Of a stretch of DNA of 5,869 nt, positions 5,297 through 5,869 are shown piece after piece. Source of the stretch: Candidatus Melainabacteria bacterium (GTDB lineage: Bacteria; Actinomycetota; Actinomycetes; Mycobacteriales; Pseudonocardiaceae); the NCBI GenBank assembly GCA_903970565.1, contig CAJCJE010000683.1, forward strand, positions 1 through 5,869, written 5' to 3'. The first letter of the stretch is position 1. Each line of letters begins with the position of its first letter. The notes under the pieces are model-generated. The model searched no databases. It saw nothing but the letters and a program-made list of their open reading frames with translations, and had not been told where the DNA came from. The translations under genes were made by a program, and so were the position numbers.

Positions 5297-5334
5297 AACC
5301 GACGCTCTTTTCTGGGGCACTCAGGGGCCGCTCA

Positions 5335-5350
5335 CCGTGGTATATCACGG
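5335..5350 (-). promoter_or_regulatory. Operator-like 16-bp palindrome upstream of the oxidoreductase
   Basis: CCGTGGTATATCACGG is a 16-bp palindrome with a single mismatched pair (positions 6 and 11); the outer five bases on each side match exactly. It lies 39-54 bases before the chosen start. On the minus strand a possible promoter precedes it: TTGGAC (5382-5377), 18 bases, CATGAT (5358-5353). That would put the transcription start inside the palindrome, a classic repressor position. The promoter itself is weak. Confidence 0.4.
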
Positions 5351-5400
5351 AAATCATGCTCCGATTACCGGCCTGAGTCCAAAATCTGGCTCGTCCTTGG

Positions 5401-5419
5401 TCATACCTCGTTGGTATGA
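5401..5419. promoter_or_regulatory. Inverted repeat TCATACC-N5-GGTATGA between oxygenase and oxidoreductase
   Basis: The two 7-bp arms (5401-5407 and 5413-5419) are perfectly complementary around a 5-base spacer (TCGTT). The site lies 30 bases past the oxygenase stop and about 19 bases upstream of the possible oxidoreductase -35. The 19-bp form with A/T-containing arms looks more like a dimeric regulator site than a terminator, since there is no U-tract and the stem is not GC-rich. A weak transcript-end hairpin for the oxygenase remains possible. Confidence 0.4.
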
Positions 5420-5448
5420 GCCGTAGGCCGCTGCCTGATCCACTGTGG

Positions 5449-5869
5449 TCAGTCGCCAACCGGTTCACCTGGCAACCAGTTGCCGTGAAAGCCGTAGGGC
5501 ACCCGCTGCGGGAGATGGATGGTGGCCACCGGCTTCTCGTCGAGCTGGTCGGCGTCGAGAATGACCAGGTCACTGGTGTTGGTGGCCACGTCGTAGACGT
5601 AGCTCATCAGCCAGTCGGGACCACCGGGCTGATCATCGGCGGCGGCGAAGGAGGCCTCCGATCCGGTGCGGCCGGGGCCGAATTCGTGTCGTGCGATGGC
5701 ACCGGTGACAAAGTCGTAGCGCAGCAACGCACTCGGGTACTCGGCGGTGGCCCGCGCCGTGGTGAGGTGCCCGTAGCGGCTGGGCCGCCCGGCGAGCCGG
5801 TCGTCGAGCCGGGGGAACTCGCCGGACTGGTCGTCAAGCTGTTCCTCGGTGACCTGGCCAGCGCGCAGG
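5449..5869 (-). CDS. Carotenoid/stilbene oxygenase family protein, C-terminal part (N-terminus outside window)
   Basis: The minus-strand frame is open from the right edge to a TGA at 5449-5451, giving the last 139 residues of a protein whose family is usually about 450-500 long. These enzymes use a non-haem Fe(II) held by four histidines in a seven-bladed propeller to cleave alkene double bonds of carotenoids, apocarotenoids or stilbenes with O2, giving aldehydes or ketones. Numbering the visible part from the right edge, family landmarks are GEFPRLDDRLAGRPSRYGH (16-34), the SEASF segment whose Glu contacts an iron-bound His (about 77-81), the strand DWLMSYVYD followed by SDLVILDA, and the C-terminal FHGNW whose His128 is the fourth iron ligand. 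The other three histidines would lie outside the window. Whether it acts on carotenoids or on lignostilbene-like aromatics cannot be told from this part. Confidence 0.93.
   Translation of the reverse strand, partial: LRAGQVTEEQLDDQSGEFPRLDDRLAGRPSRYGHLTTARATAEYPSALLRYDFVTGAIARHEFGPGRTGSEASFAAADDQPGGPDWLMSYVYDVATNTSDLVILDADQLDEKPVATIHLPQRVPYGFHGNWLPGEPVGD

Overview
The window looks like a piece of high-GC actinobacterial chromosome, probably from the order Mycobacteriales (a Nocardia-like genome would fit). The coding regions are strongly G/C-ending. The genes include an uncharacterised lipobox protein, an AhpD-like peroxidase and a FadD-type ligase, and likely start codons include GTG with weak or absent ribosome binding sites. 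This taxonomic placement is inference from style and gene content, not from a marker gene.

Layout, left to right. Positions 1-489 (minus) hold the N-terminal 163 residues of a secreted lipoprotein that runs off the left edge. After a gene-free stretch (490-817) comes a 108-residue ABM-fold, quinol-monooxygenase-like protein (818-1144, minus). It is divergent from an AhpD-like CxxC peroxidase-family protein (1279-1824, plus). Positions 1825-2161 are anomalous: an AT-rich island (28% G+C over 1841-1920), a 46-codon minus-strand ORF with coding-like third positions that may be a gene remnant, and then a tRNA gene with anticodon CAU (2162-2235, minus). Positions 2236-2623 hold an 18/19-bp GC-rich tandem repeat and a candidate promoter placed so that the next mRNA would be leaderless.

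The right half holds a complete 556-residue acyl-CoA synthetase (2624-4294, plus). It converges on a 6-phosphogluconate/3-hydroxyisobutyrate-dehydrogenase-type NADP oxidoreductase (4448-5296, minus). The junction between them is rich in hairpins and 16-bp repeats. Upstream of the oxidoreductase on the same strand is the C-terminal part of a carotenoid/stilbene-cleaving oxygenase (5449-5869, minus), cut by the right edge. The gap between these two genes contains two inverted repeats that look like protein-binding operators.

How the genes may work together. The monooxygenase and AhpD-like pair could share a bidirectional control region and a role in quinone or peroxide stress. The oxygenase and oxidoreductase, possibly with the convergent ligase, could act on cleaved alkene/aldehyde or acid products. 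Both are hypotheses from proximity only. I found no CRISPR array, insertion sequence, prophage gene or convincing new multi-gene system. The best leads are regulatory: the two operator-like palindromes at 5335-5350 and 5401-5419, the possible leaderless promoter at 2588-2624, and the AT-rich patch beside the tRNA.
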